Shown here: positions 1 to 6,385 of the stretch, piece after piece
Numbering within the stretch: the first letter of the stretch is position 1
How the letters are laid out: every line of letters starts with the position of its first letter
IMG/VR virus record: IMGVR_UViG_3300045284_000156
Location: 1 to 43,500 of that record
Strand: one strand, 5' to 3'
Origin: a virus
Length of the DNA: 43,500 bases
Position numbers and translations under genes: made by a program
Notes under the pieces: model-generated
The model's database searches: none
What the model was told of the DNA's origin: nothing
Seen by the model: only the letters and a program-made list of their open reading frames with translations

Positions 1-519
1 AAGGCGTACTACAAAGCGCAGACCGGAGCGGCGAAGTACGCCGTCCAGAAGGCGCTCCTGATCGCGGTCGAGAGCGACGACACCGACGGCGAGGCGCAGG
101 GAGCGGTCGCGACGAGCCGAGCGCGGAGCGGCACCGCGAGCGCCGGAGGCGTCGCGAGCGAGAAGCAACTGAACTTCCTCGCGGCGCTCGTGAAGAAGCA
201 CCACCTCGCGACGAGCGACCCGGAGCACATGGCCTGGCGGCTCGCGCGTATGGCCGGGGACCCCGCTCCGGCGTTCGCGTCGATCAGCCGAGCAGTCGCG
301 AGCGACGTCATCGACCGGCTGAACAAGCTCCCCGAGCGCGACGGCGCAGGAGCGACGGTCGTCGAGCGGCTCGTGGCGTGGGAGACAGAGCAAGGGCTCA
401 GCACCGCGACGCCCGGCGAGGACGACGTGCCGTTCACCGACCCGACCGCGCCTCCGCCGGATCCGACCGACCCCGAGCCGGTCAAGCCCGAGGACGCCGA
501 CGACGGCATCCCCTTCTGA
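1..519 (+). CDS. ERF-family single-strand annealing protein, C-terminal part (5' truncated)
   Basis: The frame is open from base 1 and ends at TGA 517-519, so 172 C-terminal residues are visible and the start lies outside the window. The first residues, around KYAVQKALLIA followed by an acidic DDTD, resemble the end of the conserved core of ERF/Sak-type annealing proteins, which pair complementary single strands in phage recombination. A middle segment (about residues 57-125) looks helical. The tail is acidic and Pro-rich and ends DDGIPF, very like the C-terminal tip of SSB and other replisome-docking proteins, suggesting it binds an SSB partner or mimics SSB. The next gene follows at once. 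The family call rests on a short conserved stretch; the full gene would settle it. Confidence 0.6.
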   Translation, partial: KAYYKAQTGAAKYAVQKALLIAVESDDTDGEAQGAVATSRARSGTASAGGVASEKQLNFLAALVKKHHLATSDPEHMAWRLARMAGDPAPAFASISRAVASDVIDRLNKLPERDGAGATVVERLVAWETEQGLSTATPGEDDVPFTDPTAPPPDPTDPEPVKPEDADDGIPF

Positions 520-530
520 TGGGAGACGAC

Positions 531-929
531 ATGAGCCAGATGAGTTTCGGAGATCCCGAGCGCAGCCGCTTCACCGGCGACACGCGCGACGAGCATGTCC
601 ACCGCATCGAGCCCGCACGCGAGCCGATGACGATCGAGCCGCCGATCAGCGCGCGGTTCGCCGAGTTCCACCGCGAGAACCCGCGCGTCTACGACGAGCT
701 AGTGCGCCTCGCTCGGCGCGGCAGGCAGGCGGGCCGGACGAAGATGGGCATCAACCAGTTGTTCGAGGTGCTCCGCTGGAACGTGTCGCTCACGACGCGC
801 GGGGAGGACTTCAAGCTGAACAACAACTACGCCCCGCACTACGCCCGGATGATCATGGACCGCGAGCGGGACCTCGCGGGGATCTTCGAGCTTCGCCGCA
901 GCCACGCCGACGAGACGAGGGACGCGTGA
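531..929 (+). CDS. Conserved phage protein of unknown function with shared N-terminal peptide
   Basis: Encodes 132 residues. GGGAG at 521-525 lies 5 bases before ATG 531; an in-frame ATG at 519 overlapping the previous stop is possible. The C-terminal two thirds (VRLARR...GINQLFEVLRWN...FKLNNNYAPHYARMIMDRE) matches a small protein family I recognise from many phages, normally a stand-alone helical protein without assigned activity. The N-terminus carries the peptide RSRFTGDTRDEHVHR, which recurs almost unchanged at the start of the prohead protease gene at 22601. The position just after an annealing protein suggests DNA metabolism, but nothing in the sequence proves it. Confidence 0.8.
   Translation: MSQMSFGDPERSRFTGDTRDEHVHRIEPAREPMTIEPPISARFAEFHRENPRVYDELVRLARRGRQAGRTKMGINQLFEVLRWNVSLTTRGEDFKLNNNYAPHYARMIMDRERDLAGIFELRRSHADETRDA
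561..605 (+). repeat. 45-bp dispersed repeat, copy 1
   Basis: Partner of 22643-22687, inside the gene starting at 531. Two of the four mismatches are silent Arg-codon changes, showing selection for the peptide. Confidence 0.8.
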
Positions 930-1438
930 GCACAGAGTTCGGACTGATCCCGCAAGGCGGCGTGCTCGACACCACGACCGGCGAGGTGTACCCCTCGATC
1001 GCCGACGCTCCGACTCCGGTGCTGACGCGGATCCTGGGGCTCGTGAAGCTCGAAGCGGACCGGCAGGCGGACGCGTTCCGCCTCGCGCACGCCGCGATCG
1101 GCAGCGAGCTACTCGGCCGCATGGATCAAGGCGGCGAGTGGACGCTCAGCGCGCCGGGCGTGAAGGTGACGGCTCCGAGCCCGACCGCCGGAACGGAGTC
1201 GTGGGACGCGGAGGAACTTGACCGGATCCTCGACACGCTCGTGGAGGAGGGGACGATCAGCCGCGACGCGAAGCTCCGAGCCGTCGAGCAAGTCGTCTCC
1301 CTGAAGGTCATCGCTGCGGGCGTGAAGGCGCTGCGGAAGATCCCGGCGGTACGCGACGCGATCGAGCCCGCGCGGCGCGAGAACCCCCCGCCGGATCGCC
1401 GCGTGAGGGTCGCAGTAGACCCTAGGAGCCTGACCTAG
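926..1438 (+). CDS. Hypothetical protein
   Basis: 170 residues from a GTG that overlaps the previous stop by four bases (GTGA). No family recognised. Residues 1-50 look like a small beta/alpha unit (GGVLDTTTGEVYPS), residues 30-60 are helical and charged, and about 85-150 form two long predicted helices. The C-terminus is basic and Pro-rich. It is the third gene of the annealing-protein operon, and a structured non-coding stretch follows, so the operon may end here. Confidence 0.7.
   Translation: MSTEFGLIPQGGVLDTTTGEVYPSIADAPTPVLTRILGLVKLEADRQADAFRLAHAAIGSELLGRMDQGGEWTLSAPGVKVTAPSPTAGTESWDAEELDRILDTLVEEGTISRDAKLRAVEQVVSLKVIAAGVKALRKIPAVRDAIEPARRENPPPDRRVRVAVDPRSLT
1406..1423 (+). terminator. 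Short hairpin at the end of the annealing-protein operon
   Basis: AGGGTC (1406-1411) and GACCCT (1418-1423) are perfect 6-bp arms around a 6-base loop, overlapping the last codons of the gene ending at 1438. No U-tract follows. It may act together with the larger fold at 1455-1508, or be chance in GC-rich DNA. Confidence 0.3.
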
Positions 1439-1454
1439 ACCCTGACGCTCCGAC

Positions 1455-1508
1455 CCGTAGGGAATCCGCCTCGCCCCGCCGGCCATCCCCGGAGCGGGCT
1501 TCCTACGG
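1455..1508 (+). terminator. Nested imperfect stem in the intergenic region (terminator or structured RNA)
   Basis: CCGTAGG (1455-1461) pairs perfectly with CCTACGG (1502-1508), and the stem continues through GAA/TTC with a one-base bulge. Inside, GCCCCGC (1473-1479) can pair with GCGGGC (1494-1499) with one bulge. The fold follows the stop at 1438 and precedes the promoter candidate at 1515-1543, a natural place for transcription termination. There is no U-rich tail. Confidence 0.35.
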
Positions 1509-1514
1509 CGCGGC

Positions 1515-1555
1515 TCGACGCGGCGGTGCGGGTCCGCTAGAGTCGCCCGCACCGC
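1515..1555 (+). promoter_or_regulatory. Candidate promoter with -10 box between inverted-repeat arms
   Basis: TCGACG (1515-1520; 4 of 6 matches to TTGACA), a 17-bp spacer and TAGAGT (1538-1543; 4 of 6 to TATAAT) make a plausible sigma-70-type promoter. The -10 box sits in the centre of a perfect 10-bp inverted repeat, GCGGTGCGGG (1523-1532) and CCCGCACCGC (1546-1555), as expected of an operator that occludes the polymerase. It would drive the gene at 1680. The arms could instead form an RNA hairpin if transcription starts upstream. Confidence 0.45.
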
Positions 1556-1625
1556 ACGCCCCGAGAAGGGCATGCGCAGCGCACCGGCCCAGGACTAGCC
1601 AGCGCGCTACGACTTCAACTCGACC

Positions 1626-1642
1626 GGAGCCCCGACGGCTCC
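1626..1642 (+). other. Leader hairpin before a ribosome binding site
   Basis: GGAGCC (1626-1631) and GGCTCC (1637-1642) form a 6-bp stem with a 5-base loop, ending one base before AGGAG (1643-1647). Placed between the promoter candidate and the gene at 1680, it could modulate translation. Confidence 0.35.
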
Positions 1643-1654
1643 AGGAGAAGCTAG

Positions 1655-1690
1655 ATGAGAACGGTACCAGGACAATCCGATGCCCCGTAG
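1655..1690 (+). CDS. Possible 11-residue leader peptide
   Basis: AGGAG at 1643-1647 lies 7 bases before ATG 1655. The frame encodes MRTVPGQSDAP and stops at TAG 1688-1690, eleven bases past the first base of the next start codon (ATG 1680). A better Shine-Dalgarno than the downstream gene and the overlap suggest translational coupling. It may equally be a chance short frame. Confidence 0.3.
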   Translation: MRTVPGQSDAP

Positions 1691-1916
1691 AGGCGGGCTC
1701 GATTGGGAAGCCGCGAACCGCCGCGAGCGCGTAGCTCCGCGAGCCGAGTCTCCGGTGTACGTCCGCCGGTCCGAGCGGAGCGACCAGTGGCTACTCCGGT
1801 ACGTCCGCTTCCCGAACCGCTGCGAGGCGTGCGGAGACGAACTCGTGAAAGGCGAACGCGGATGGATGCTCCGAGACGAGGGGGGGTGGCGCTTCCTGCA
1901 CGAGGCTTGTCGCTGA
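1680..1916 (+). CDS. Small putative zinc-binding protein
   Basis: 78 residues starting at ATG 1680 with AGGA (1669-1672) seven bases upstream. The C-terminal half has CEAC (about residues 48-51) and HEAC near the end, a possible CxxC...HxxC zinc site. The N-terminus is Arg-rich. First gene after the promoter candidate at 1515-1543 and not overlapped by neighbours. Function unknown; it belongs with the many small Cys-rich proteins in this region. Confidence 0.6.
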   Translation: MPRRGGLDWEAANRRERVAPRAESPVYVRRSERSDQWLLRYVRFPNRCEACGDELVKGERGWMLRDEGGWRFLHEACR

Positions 1917-1991
1917 CATCCACCGCGGCAGAGCGCCAGGGGTAGCCGGTAATGCGGGCCACTGGAGAGCCGAAGCACGCCGGGCATATGC

Positions 1992-2014
1992 GGGGGAGGG
2001 GGTAGGGGGAGGGG
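1992..2014 (+). other. Strong G-quadruplex motif on the + strand
   Basis: Four G-runs of 5, 5, 5 and 4 bases are separated by loops A, TA and A. Such short loops favour a very stable quadruplex in DNA or in the transcript. It lies in the gap between the genes ending at 1916 and starting at 2101 and is followed by the complementary pyrimidine run TCCCTCTCC, which could compete by forming a hairpin. Confidence 0.6.
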
Positions 2015-2052
2015 TCCCTCTCCATGTCCGCGATCAAGCACTAGACGGAGAC

Positions 2053-2066
2053 GCTTGCATGCAAGC
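2053..2066 (+). promoter_or_regulatory. 14-bp perfect palindrome
   Basis: GCTTGCATGCAAGC is its own reverse complement. It lies 35 bases before the preferred start of the next gene (2101), a typical place for a dimeric regulator site. It also contains an in-frame ATG (2059), a weaker alternative start. Confidence 0.4.
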
Positions 2067-2100
2067 AACGAGAGAGAATCCTTCGAGGACGGGAGTGGAG

Positions 2101-2841
2101 ATGGCAACGGACGCGCGAGAGTACAACGACGACTTGGCGAAGATCCAGCGCCTCGTCGGGACGATCAGCGGCGAAGCGCGATACGAAATCATCGACGCGC
2201 TCGACGAGGATCACGACGGCGTGTTCGCCCTCGCGTCGAGTATCGCGAGCAACCAGAACCTCACGTCGAAGGTCGGCGTGTTCATCGCCGCGATCCGCAA
2301 AGGCGAGCACCGCGGCGCGAGCGAAGGCGGGCCGATGCGCCTGTCCCCGGCGGACGCGTTCCGCGGCTTCTTCGACGAGTACCGCGAGTGGCTCCTCGAC
2401 GTCTGCGACGTAGACGAGAACCGCGCGATCGAGTGGGCGCTCGACTACGCCGCCGGATCGATGAGCGCGCGCAGTCCCACGATCGACGGACGCCAGGTAC
2501 GCATCGCAGCGTTCGCCCGCGACCAGACAGTGCAGACCCTGGAGGACGACAAGCGCGCTGAGCTCGGCCGCGCTCGGCCGGTGACGACCGGCGACGAGGC
2601 GACGCGCATGCGAGGCGAGTGGTCGCTGATCGGGCTCTGCCTGCACGACGAGGAGATCAGCGCGATGCACCGCTGCCTCATGGAGCAATGCGCGATCCCT
2701 CGCGAGCCGAGCCACGACGAAGCTCGCGACGCGCGGGCGGCGCTCGTCGAGGAGATCCGCGCGCGTAGCGTGAAGCCTCGCCCGCTGCCCGGCCCGATGG
2801 GAGAAGCACTGATGCAGACAATCGCCTCCCTCGCTACTTGA
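2101..2841 (+). CDS. Hypothetical protein
   Basis: 246 residues from ATG 2101, chosen because GGGAG (2091-2095) is 5 bases upstream; an in-frame ATG at 2059 would add 14 residues. No family recognised. The product is acidic, Arg/Glu/Asp-rich and mostly helical. Residues about 75-120 contain Arg and aromatic residues (RKGEHRG, FRGFFDEYREWL), and four Cys are scattered with no zinc pattern. A near-consensus promoter begins within its last codon, so it ends its transcription unit. It could act in early takeover, but this is a guess. Confidence 0.7.
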   Translation: MATDAREYNDDLAKIQRLVGTISGEARYEIIDALDEDHDGVFALASSIASNQNLTSKVGVFIAAIRKGEHRGASEGGPMRLSPADAFRGFFDEYREWLLDVCDVDENRAIEWALDYAAGSMSARSPTIDGRQVRIAAFARDQTVQTLEDDKRAELGRARPVTTGDEATRMRGEWSLIGLCLHDEEISAMHRCLMEQCAIPREPSHDEARDARAALVEEIRARSVKPRPLPGPMGEALMQTIASLAT

Positions 2842-2866
2842 CAGGCGCACCGCGTGCCCCTATTAT
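2838..2866 (+). promoter_or_regulatory. Near-consensus sigma-70 promoter
   Basis: TTGACA (2838-2843), a 17-bp spacer and TATTAT (2861-2866) match the vegetative consensus at 11 of 12 positions. Transcription would start near 2873, giving a leader of about 27 bases with AGGGAG (2889-2894) before ATG 2900. The -35 lies in a 14-bp element (ACTTGACAGGCGCA, 2836-2849) found again at 10655 and, inverted, at 28200. Confidence 0.85.
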
Positions 2867-2899
2867 GGGGGTATGCAAACGTCCTACCAGGGAGACAAC

Positions 2900-3466
2900 A
2901 TGCAGACCCCGACCACCGCACACCGCGCGGGCCGGATGCTCGAAGGGCTCCTCGCCTCGAAGAACAAGAACGCGCGCCTCGTCCTCACCGTCGATCTCAT
3001 CGGCGCGGAGAAGCGGTACCACCAGACGTTCCAGGTCAAGACGTGGACGGGACGCGACGGCACCCCGATGCTCAGCGTCGATGTAAAGGGAGCCTGGCCG
3101 CGGCAGAAGGTCCTCTACCGGAACCTCATCACCGGCGCGACCTCGATCGCTCGGGAGTCGAAGGACGACACGCTCCTCGCGTACGCCGGTCGCGCAGCCC
3201 TCGGCTTCGCGTACACCGGCGAGACGCCGACCGCCCCGAACGGCACCGTCGAGATCCACGAAGAGAGCGTCTGCGGATGCTGCGGACGCGAGCTTACGGA
3301 CCCGGTGTCGATCGAGCGCGGCATCGGCCCGGACTGCTACGGCAAGCAGACCGGCACGACGACGATCACCGCGAAGGCGAAGCGCGACCGCGCACGGCGC
3401 GCGAACGACAAGATCGCCGACGAACTCGAAGCAGCCGCCTCCACCGTCCGCGAGGTGATCGCGTGA
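2900..3466 (+). CDS. DUF6011-containing protein
   Basis: 188 residues from ATG 2900; AGGGAG five bases upstream favours this over ATG 2873, which would coincide with the predicted transcript start. The C-terminal part has CGCCGRELTDPVSIERGIGP followed by DCYG, the hallmark of DUF6011, a short Cys-rich phage domain probably binding zinc (C-x2-C...C). The first 125 residues are mixed alpha/beta with a basic start. Directly under the strongest promoter in the early region, so high early expression is likely. Biochemical role unknown. Confidence 0.75.
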   Translation: MQTPTTAHRAGRMLEGLLASKNKNARLVLTVDLIGAEKRYHQTFQVKTWTGRDGTPMLSVDVKGAWPRQKVLYRNLITGATSIARESKDDTLLAYAGRAALGFAYTGETPTAPNGTVEIHEESVCGCCGRELTDPVSIERGIGPDCYGKQTGTTTITAKAKRDRARRANDKIADELEAAASTVREVIA

Positions 3467-3669
3467 ACACCGACACGATCACCCGCCGCTACTTCGATAT
3501 CCGCCCGGAGGCTCACAAGAAGATGCGTTGCGCGAAGTGCCGCGGCTTCCTGCTCGAAGGCGAAGCCGCCGTGACCGTCACCGGCCCGGGCTGGACGCAC
3601 GCCGAGCACGACGACCCGTGCCCGGCCCTCGCGCCGATGCAGAACCCCGACCGCCGAGTAGTCCAATGA
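3463..3669 (+). CDS. Small putative zinc-binding protein
   Basis: 68 residues from GTG 3463, overlapping the preceding stop (GTGA). It contains CAKC (about residues 23-26), then H-A-E-H and a Cys (HAEHDDPC, about 46-53), consistent with a C2-H-C metal site. Part of the operon driven from 2838. Function unknown. Confidence 0.65.
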   Translation: MNTDTITRRYFDIRPEAHKKMRCAKCRGFLLEGEAAVTVTGPGWTHAEHDDPCPALAPMQNPDRRVVQ

Positions 3670-3683
3670 CCAGGAGGAACCGC

Positions 3684-3965
3684 ATGGACGACCGACCTTT
3701 GCGTCTCGTCGGCTCGCCGCTCGTCGAGGACGCCTACGGGCTCCGCGACGCGACCGAGCCCGACGACCAGACCGACGAATGGAAGCAAGGCTGGCGAGCC
3801 TGCCGCGAGATGCTCGGAGAGGAATGGGCGGTCTGGTACGCGAGAGGCGTCGCCGCCCGAGACGACGAGTCGCCCGCCGGAGGCAGCGTCGTGATCGCGT
3901 TCGGGATCCTCGCGCTCGTCGGGTTCATCGTCGGGTTCCTCCTCGCGGTGGCGATCTTCGCATGA
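3684..3965 (+). CDS. Small membrane protein with C-terminal transmembrane helix
   Basis: 93 residues. AGGAGG (3672-3677) sets the start at ATG 3684; an ATG at 3666 is less likely. Residues 1-65 are soluble and acidic, and about 69-92 form one hydrophobic segment (VVIAFGILALVGFIVGFLLA), giving a tail-anchored topology with the N-terminus probably in the cytoplasm. It overlaps the next gene (ATGA). Role unknown; tail-anchored phage proteins can act in lysis control or exclusion. Confidence 0.65.
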   Translation: MDDRPLRLVGSPLVEDAYGLRDATEPDDQTDEWKQGWRACREMLGEEWAVWYARGVAARDDESPAGGSVVIAFGILALVGFIVGFLLAVAIFA

Positions 3966-4294
3966 CGCTGATCCCCGCACGCGAAGGCTGGGAGCTATCC
4001 CGAGAGAAGCGCCGCGTCCGCAGCGAGCTACGCACCCACGTGCAGCACGGCGGCTCGCTCGCTCTGCTCCTCACGCTCCGGCACCACGAGGAGCTAGACG
4101 CCGTGCCCGTCGAGAAGCTCCTCCGCTGGATCCCCGGCGTCGGCGCGACCCGCGCGCGACGCCTCCTCCTCGGCCTGCCCGCCGCCGCTCGCCTCGGCGA
4201 ACTGAACCCCGCCGAGTACGCCGCGCTCGTCAGACGCGTCCGCGAACTCGAACTCCGCCTCATCACCAGCCAGTTCCACAACCCGAAGGGATAA
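3962..4294 (+). CDS. mIHF-like (actinobacterial integration host factor type) DNA-binding protein
   Basis: 110 residues from ATG 3962. The order REKRRVRSELRTHVQHGGSL, then VPVEKLLRWIPGVG and ATRARRLL matches actinobacterial mIHF: a basic helix (about 15-30), then the H2TH segment (about 49-72) with its P-x-V-G-x-x-x-A core, as in ribosomal protein uS13. mIHF binds and bends DNA and serves recombination and nucleoid structure. A viral copy may organise the viral genome or replace the host protein. The C-terminus diverges from cellular mIHF. Confidence 0.7.
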   Translation: MTLIPAREGWELSREKRRVRSELRTHVQHGGSLALLLTLRHHEELDAVPVEKLLRWIPGVGATRARRLLLGLPAAARLGELNPAEYAALVRRVRELELRLITSQFHNPKG

Positions 4295-4296
4295 GC

Positions 4297-4527
4297 GTGC
4301 CGACGAGCTACACGATCCTCACGTACGACCACGACGAGACAGGCGACCTGTACCGCGAAGTCGGAGTGCAGACCGCCGCGAACCCGAGCGCCGCGCTCCG
4401 CGCACACTTCAACCAGAACGACACCGAAGCAGGCGACGAGTTCGTCATCGTGCCGACCAGCAACATGCATCGCCTCACCGCCGTCGTCGAGACGCGACGG
4501 CAACTCACACTCACGGAGGGAACATGA
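4297..4527 (+). CDS. Hypothetical protein
   Basis: 76 residues from GTG 4297, with AAGGG a few bases upstream. Small, soluble, likely alpha/beta (SYTILTYDHDE at the start, a beta strand EFVIVPT near residue 50). No recognised motif. It sits between the mIHF-like gene and a secreted protein and overlaps the latter by four bases. Confidence 0.6.
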   Translation: MPTSYTILTYDHDETGDLYREVGVQTAANPSAALRAHFNQNDTEAGDEFVIVPTSNMHRLTAVVETRRQLTLTEGT

Positions 4528-5129
4528 TCCGCAAGCCGCTCCTGATCCTCGGAGGCGTCCTCGCCTCCCTCGCCGCGACCGTTACCCCCGCGGCGGCTCA
4601 CACCGGATCGGTCGAGTGCGACGCGACCGGCGTGGTGTTCCACTACAACGCGAACTTCGAGCGCGACACGTACGTCACCGAGAACGTCGGAGACGCTCAG
4701 CGCCTCGTCCTCGTCCGCGCGCACCAGTCCGGCGGCGACACGTGGCTCGGCGTTACCGGGACCGTCACCGCCGGAGCGTCGTGGCGGTACGGCTCGATCC
4801 CTACCAGGACACTCGAATGCCCCGCCCCCCCGACGCCGCCCGCGCCCCCGGCAGCGCCCCCCGCGCCCCCGGCCGCTCCTCCCGTCGTGACGCCGCCCGC
4901 AGCGCCCCCGGCTCCGCCCGCAGTCGTCACGCCGCCCGCGGCACCGCCGGCCATTCCTACGCCTCCGGTGAAGAAGCTCCCGAAGCCGAAGTGCCCGCGG
5001 TACACGTACCGCATCAGCTACCGGCACGGCGTCCTCGTCTGCGGGAAGAACGTCATCAAGATCCGAGTCGTGCACGACCACAAGCCGAAGCGCGCGACGC
5101 CCGTCCCGCCGGGCGGCGTAACCGGATGA
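4524..5129 (+). CDS. Secreted protein with Pro/Ala-rich linker
   Basis: 201 residues from ATG 4524 with GGAGGG just upstream. Residues 1-26 form a signal peptide (basic start, hydrophobic core, PAAAHT cleavage region). About 27-98 form a small domain with two Cys (VECDATG, LECPAPP), then a low-complexity linker of repeated PPAAPPAPP and VVTPPAAPP units to about 150, and a basic tail with two more Cys (PKCPRYTY, VLVCGKN). The layout suggests a cell-envelope or periplasm-exported protein spanning a thick wall. Early secreted phage proteins can act in lysis or superinfection exclusion; no enzymatic motif is seen. Confidence 0.7.
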   Translation: MIRKPLLILGGVLASLAATVTPAAAHTGSVECDATGVVFHYNANFERDTYVTENVGDAQRLVLVRAHQSGGDTWLGVTGTVTAGASWRYGSIPTRTLECPAPPTPPAPPAAPPAPPAAPPVVTPPAAPPAPPAVVTPPAAPPAIPTPPVKKLPKPKCPRYTYRISYRHGVLVCGKNVIKIRVVHDHKPKRATPVPPGGVTG

Positions 5130-5329
5130 GCAACGACCAGCTAGACGCGCGGCTCCGAGAGGTAGAGTCGCGCGTCGAGATCGCGGGGATCCTCGTCGCG
5201 CGGATCCTCGACCGGCTCGCCGAGATCGAGGAGATCCTCGTCCGTATCCAGTTCGAGCAACGCTCCGAGCGGAACGTGAGCGAGACTCGCGCTCGGCTGC
5301 TCGACGCCGCGAGGAGCCGAGAATGGTAA
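5126..5329 (+). CDS. Small coiled-coil protein
   Basis: 67 residues from ATG 5126, overlapping the preceding stop. Heptad-like spacing of Leu/Ile/Val between about residues 8 and 45 predicts one long amphipathic helix able to dimerise. It overlaps the secreted metallopeptidase-like gene by seven bases. No function can be assigned. Confidence 0.55.
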   Translation: MSNDQLDARLREVESRVEIAGILVARILDRLAEIEEILVRIQFEQRSERNVSETRARLLDAARSREW

Positions 5330-5847
5330 AGCTCGCGCTGATCGCGCTGCTCGCGTTACCGGGAGTGGCTCACGCGGGCACCGTCGTCGCCGACACCACG
5401 CGACTGATCGCCCCCGGCATCAGCGTCGCATGCGTCGCTCCCGCGCAGATGAGTGACCCGAGCGACGAAGGCGAGACGTACCAAGTCAGCGACGCGAACG
5501 GCTCGACGTTCGAGCCGCTGATCGTCCTCAGCCTCGACACGTGCGCGGGCGTCACGCGGATGCGGGAGCACCGCAACGTCTACGCCGTAGACGGAGCCGT
5601 GAGCCTCGCGACGCTCCTGCACGAAGCGGAGCACCTCAAGCTCAACAGCGGCAACGAGGCGCTCGTCGAGTGCACCGCGATGCACAAACTGAGGTTCTGG
5701 TTGACGCGGTTCGGGTACCGCGGGAAGCTCCGCGCCTCGATGCTCCGCGGAGCGTGGCTCGTCCACGACAACATGGCTATCCAGTACACCGCGGGATGCG
5801 CGAGCCCGACGACACCGAAGCCGATCGCGAGGAGTACGCATGGATGA
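5323..5847 (+). CDS. Secreted HExxH-motif protein (putative zinc metallopeptidase)
   Basis: 174 residues from ATG 5323. Residues 1-18 are a signal peptide with an AHA cleavage site. LLHEAEH places a zinc-protease HExxH at 100-104, with Glu112 or Glu116 as possible third ligand, and four Cys could form disulfides. The protein is shorter than classical metallopeptidases and resembles small secreted HExxH proteins seen in some phages. Likely role: acting outside the membrane in host wall remodelling, lysis or cleavage of surface proteins. The motif is clear; substrate and activity are inferred. Confidence 0.6.
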   Translation: MVKLALIALLALPGVAHAGTVVADTTRLIAPGISVACVAPAQMSDPSDEGETYQVSDANGSTFEPLIVLSLDTCAGVTRMREHRNVYAVDGAVSLATLLHEAEHLKLNSGNEALVECTAMHKLRFWLTRFGYRGKLRASMLRGAWLVHDNMAIQYTAGCASPTTPKPIARSTHG

Positions 5848-6187
5848 GGAGCACAGGACGCTCGGGTTCAACCCGAACGACCCAGGAGCATGGGAGCCGG
5901 ACGAGCCGCGCGTCAGCATCGAGGATTGCATCGCGATGAGCGAGGACGGCGACTGGTACGCGTTCCGCCGCGACGGCTCCACGAGCCGCCCGCAGATCAT
6001 GGCGGCGGTATGCCGCGACGGGGAGGAGCACGGCGCGGCGTGGTTCGAGATCCTCGAAGCGTTCCGCGGCGTCCGCGTCGGCTGGGTCACAGAGAGCGAG
6101 GAGAACCCCGGCATCGGCTGGTGGAGCGAATGCGACCACGACACGCCCGGCGCTGTCCCCGCGTGGATCGTCGAGAGGAAGCCGTGA
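5840..6187 (+). CDS. Hypothetical acidic protein
   Basis: 115 residues from ATG 5840, overlapping the previous gene by eight bases. Rich in Asp, Glu and Trp (GDWYAFRRDG, VRVGWVTESEENPGIGWW) with no recognised motif. Its compact aromatic, acidic make-up is typical of small phage inhibitors such as anti-restriction DNA mimics, but that is only a resemblance in composition. Confidence 0.6.
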   Translation: MDEEHRTLGFNPNDPGAWEPDEPRVSIEDCIAMSEDGDWYAFRRDGSTSRPQIMAAVCRDGEEHGAAWFEILEAFRGVRVGWVTESEENPGIGWWSECDHDTPGAVPAWIVERKP

Positions 6188-6363
6188 CTAACTGGAAGCT
6201 CCACGAGGCGAAGCAGGACACCGAGTGCTCGCTCTGCTCCGCCGAGATCGAACGCGGCGAGACGATCGTGTACGGCAAGGGAGGGAACGTGACGTGCTCG
6301 GAATGCATCGGCCCGGCTGCCTACCCGAAGCCGGTCCGCGAGAGCCTCGCAGCCGAGCGGTGA
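6184..6363 (+). CDS. Small zinc-ribbon-like protein
   Basis: 59 residues from GTG 6184, overlapping the preceding stop. Two CxxC pairs (CSLC about residues 15-18 and CSEC about 38-41), with a strand-turn (AEIERGETIVYG) between, make a convincing zinc ribbon. Last gene before the GGGTATAACCC element at 6370. Partner unknown. Confidence 0.65.
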   Translation: MTNWKLHEAKQDTECSLCSAEIERGETIVYGKGGNVTCSECIGPAAYPKPVRESLAAER

Positions 6364-6369
6364 CGGACC

Positions 6370-6380
6370 GGGTATAACCC
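6370..6380 (+). promoter_or_regulatory. GGGTATAACCC inverted repeat (putative operator or -10 region)
   Basis: GGGT and ACCC arms flank ATA, and the symmetry extends to CCGG on both sides (6368-6383). It is the first of five copies of this element in the window and lies six bases before the ATG of a ribbon-helix-helix protein gene, so autoregulation is the simplest reading. TATAAC inside it could also serve as a -10 box for a near-leaderless transcript. Confidence 0.55.
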
Positions 6381-6385
6381 CGGGT

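Noticed and set aside
1439-1679. tRNA gene in the structured gap
   Set aside because: No cloverleaf, no TTCGA-type T-loop and no acceptor pairing could be found.
4820-4980. Cytosine-rich repeats as a regulatory element
   Set aside because: They encode the Pro/Ala linker of the secreted protein in frame and need no other explanation.
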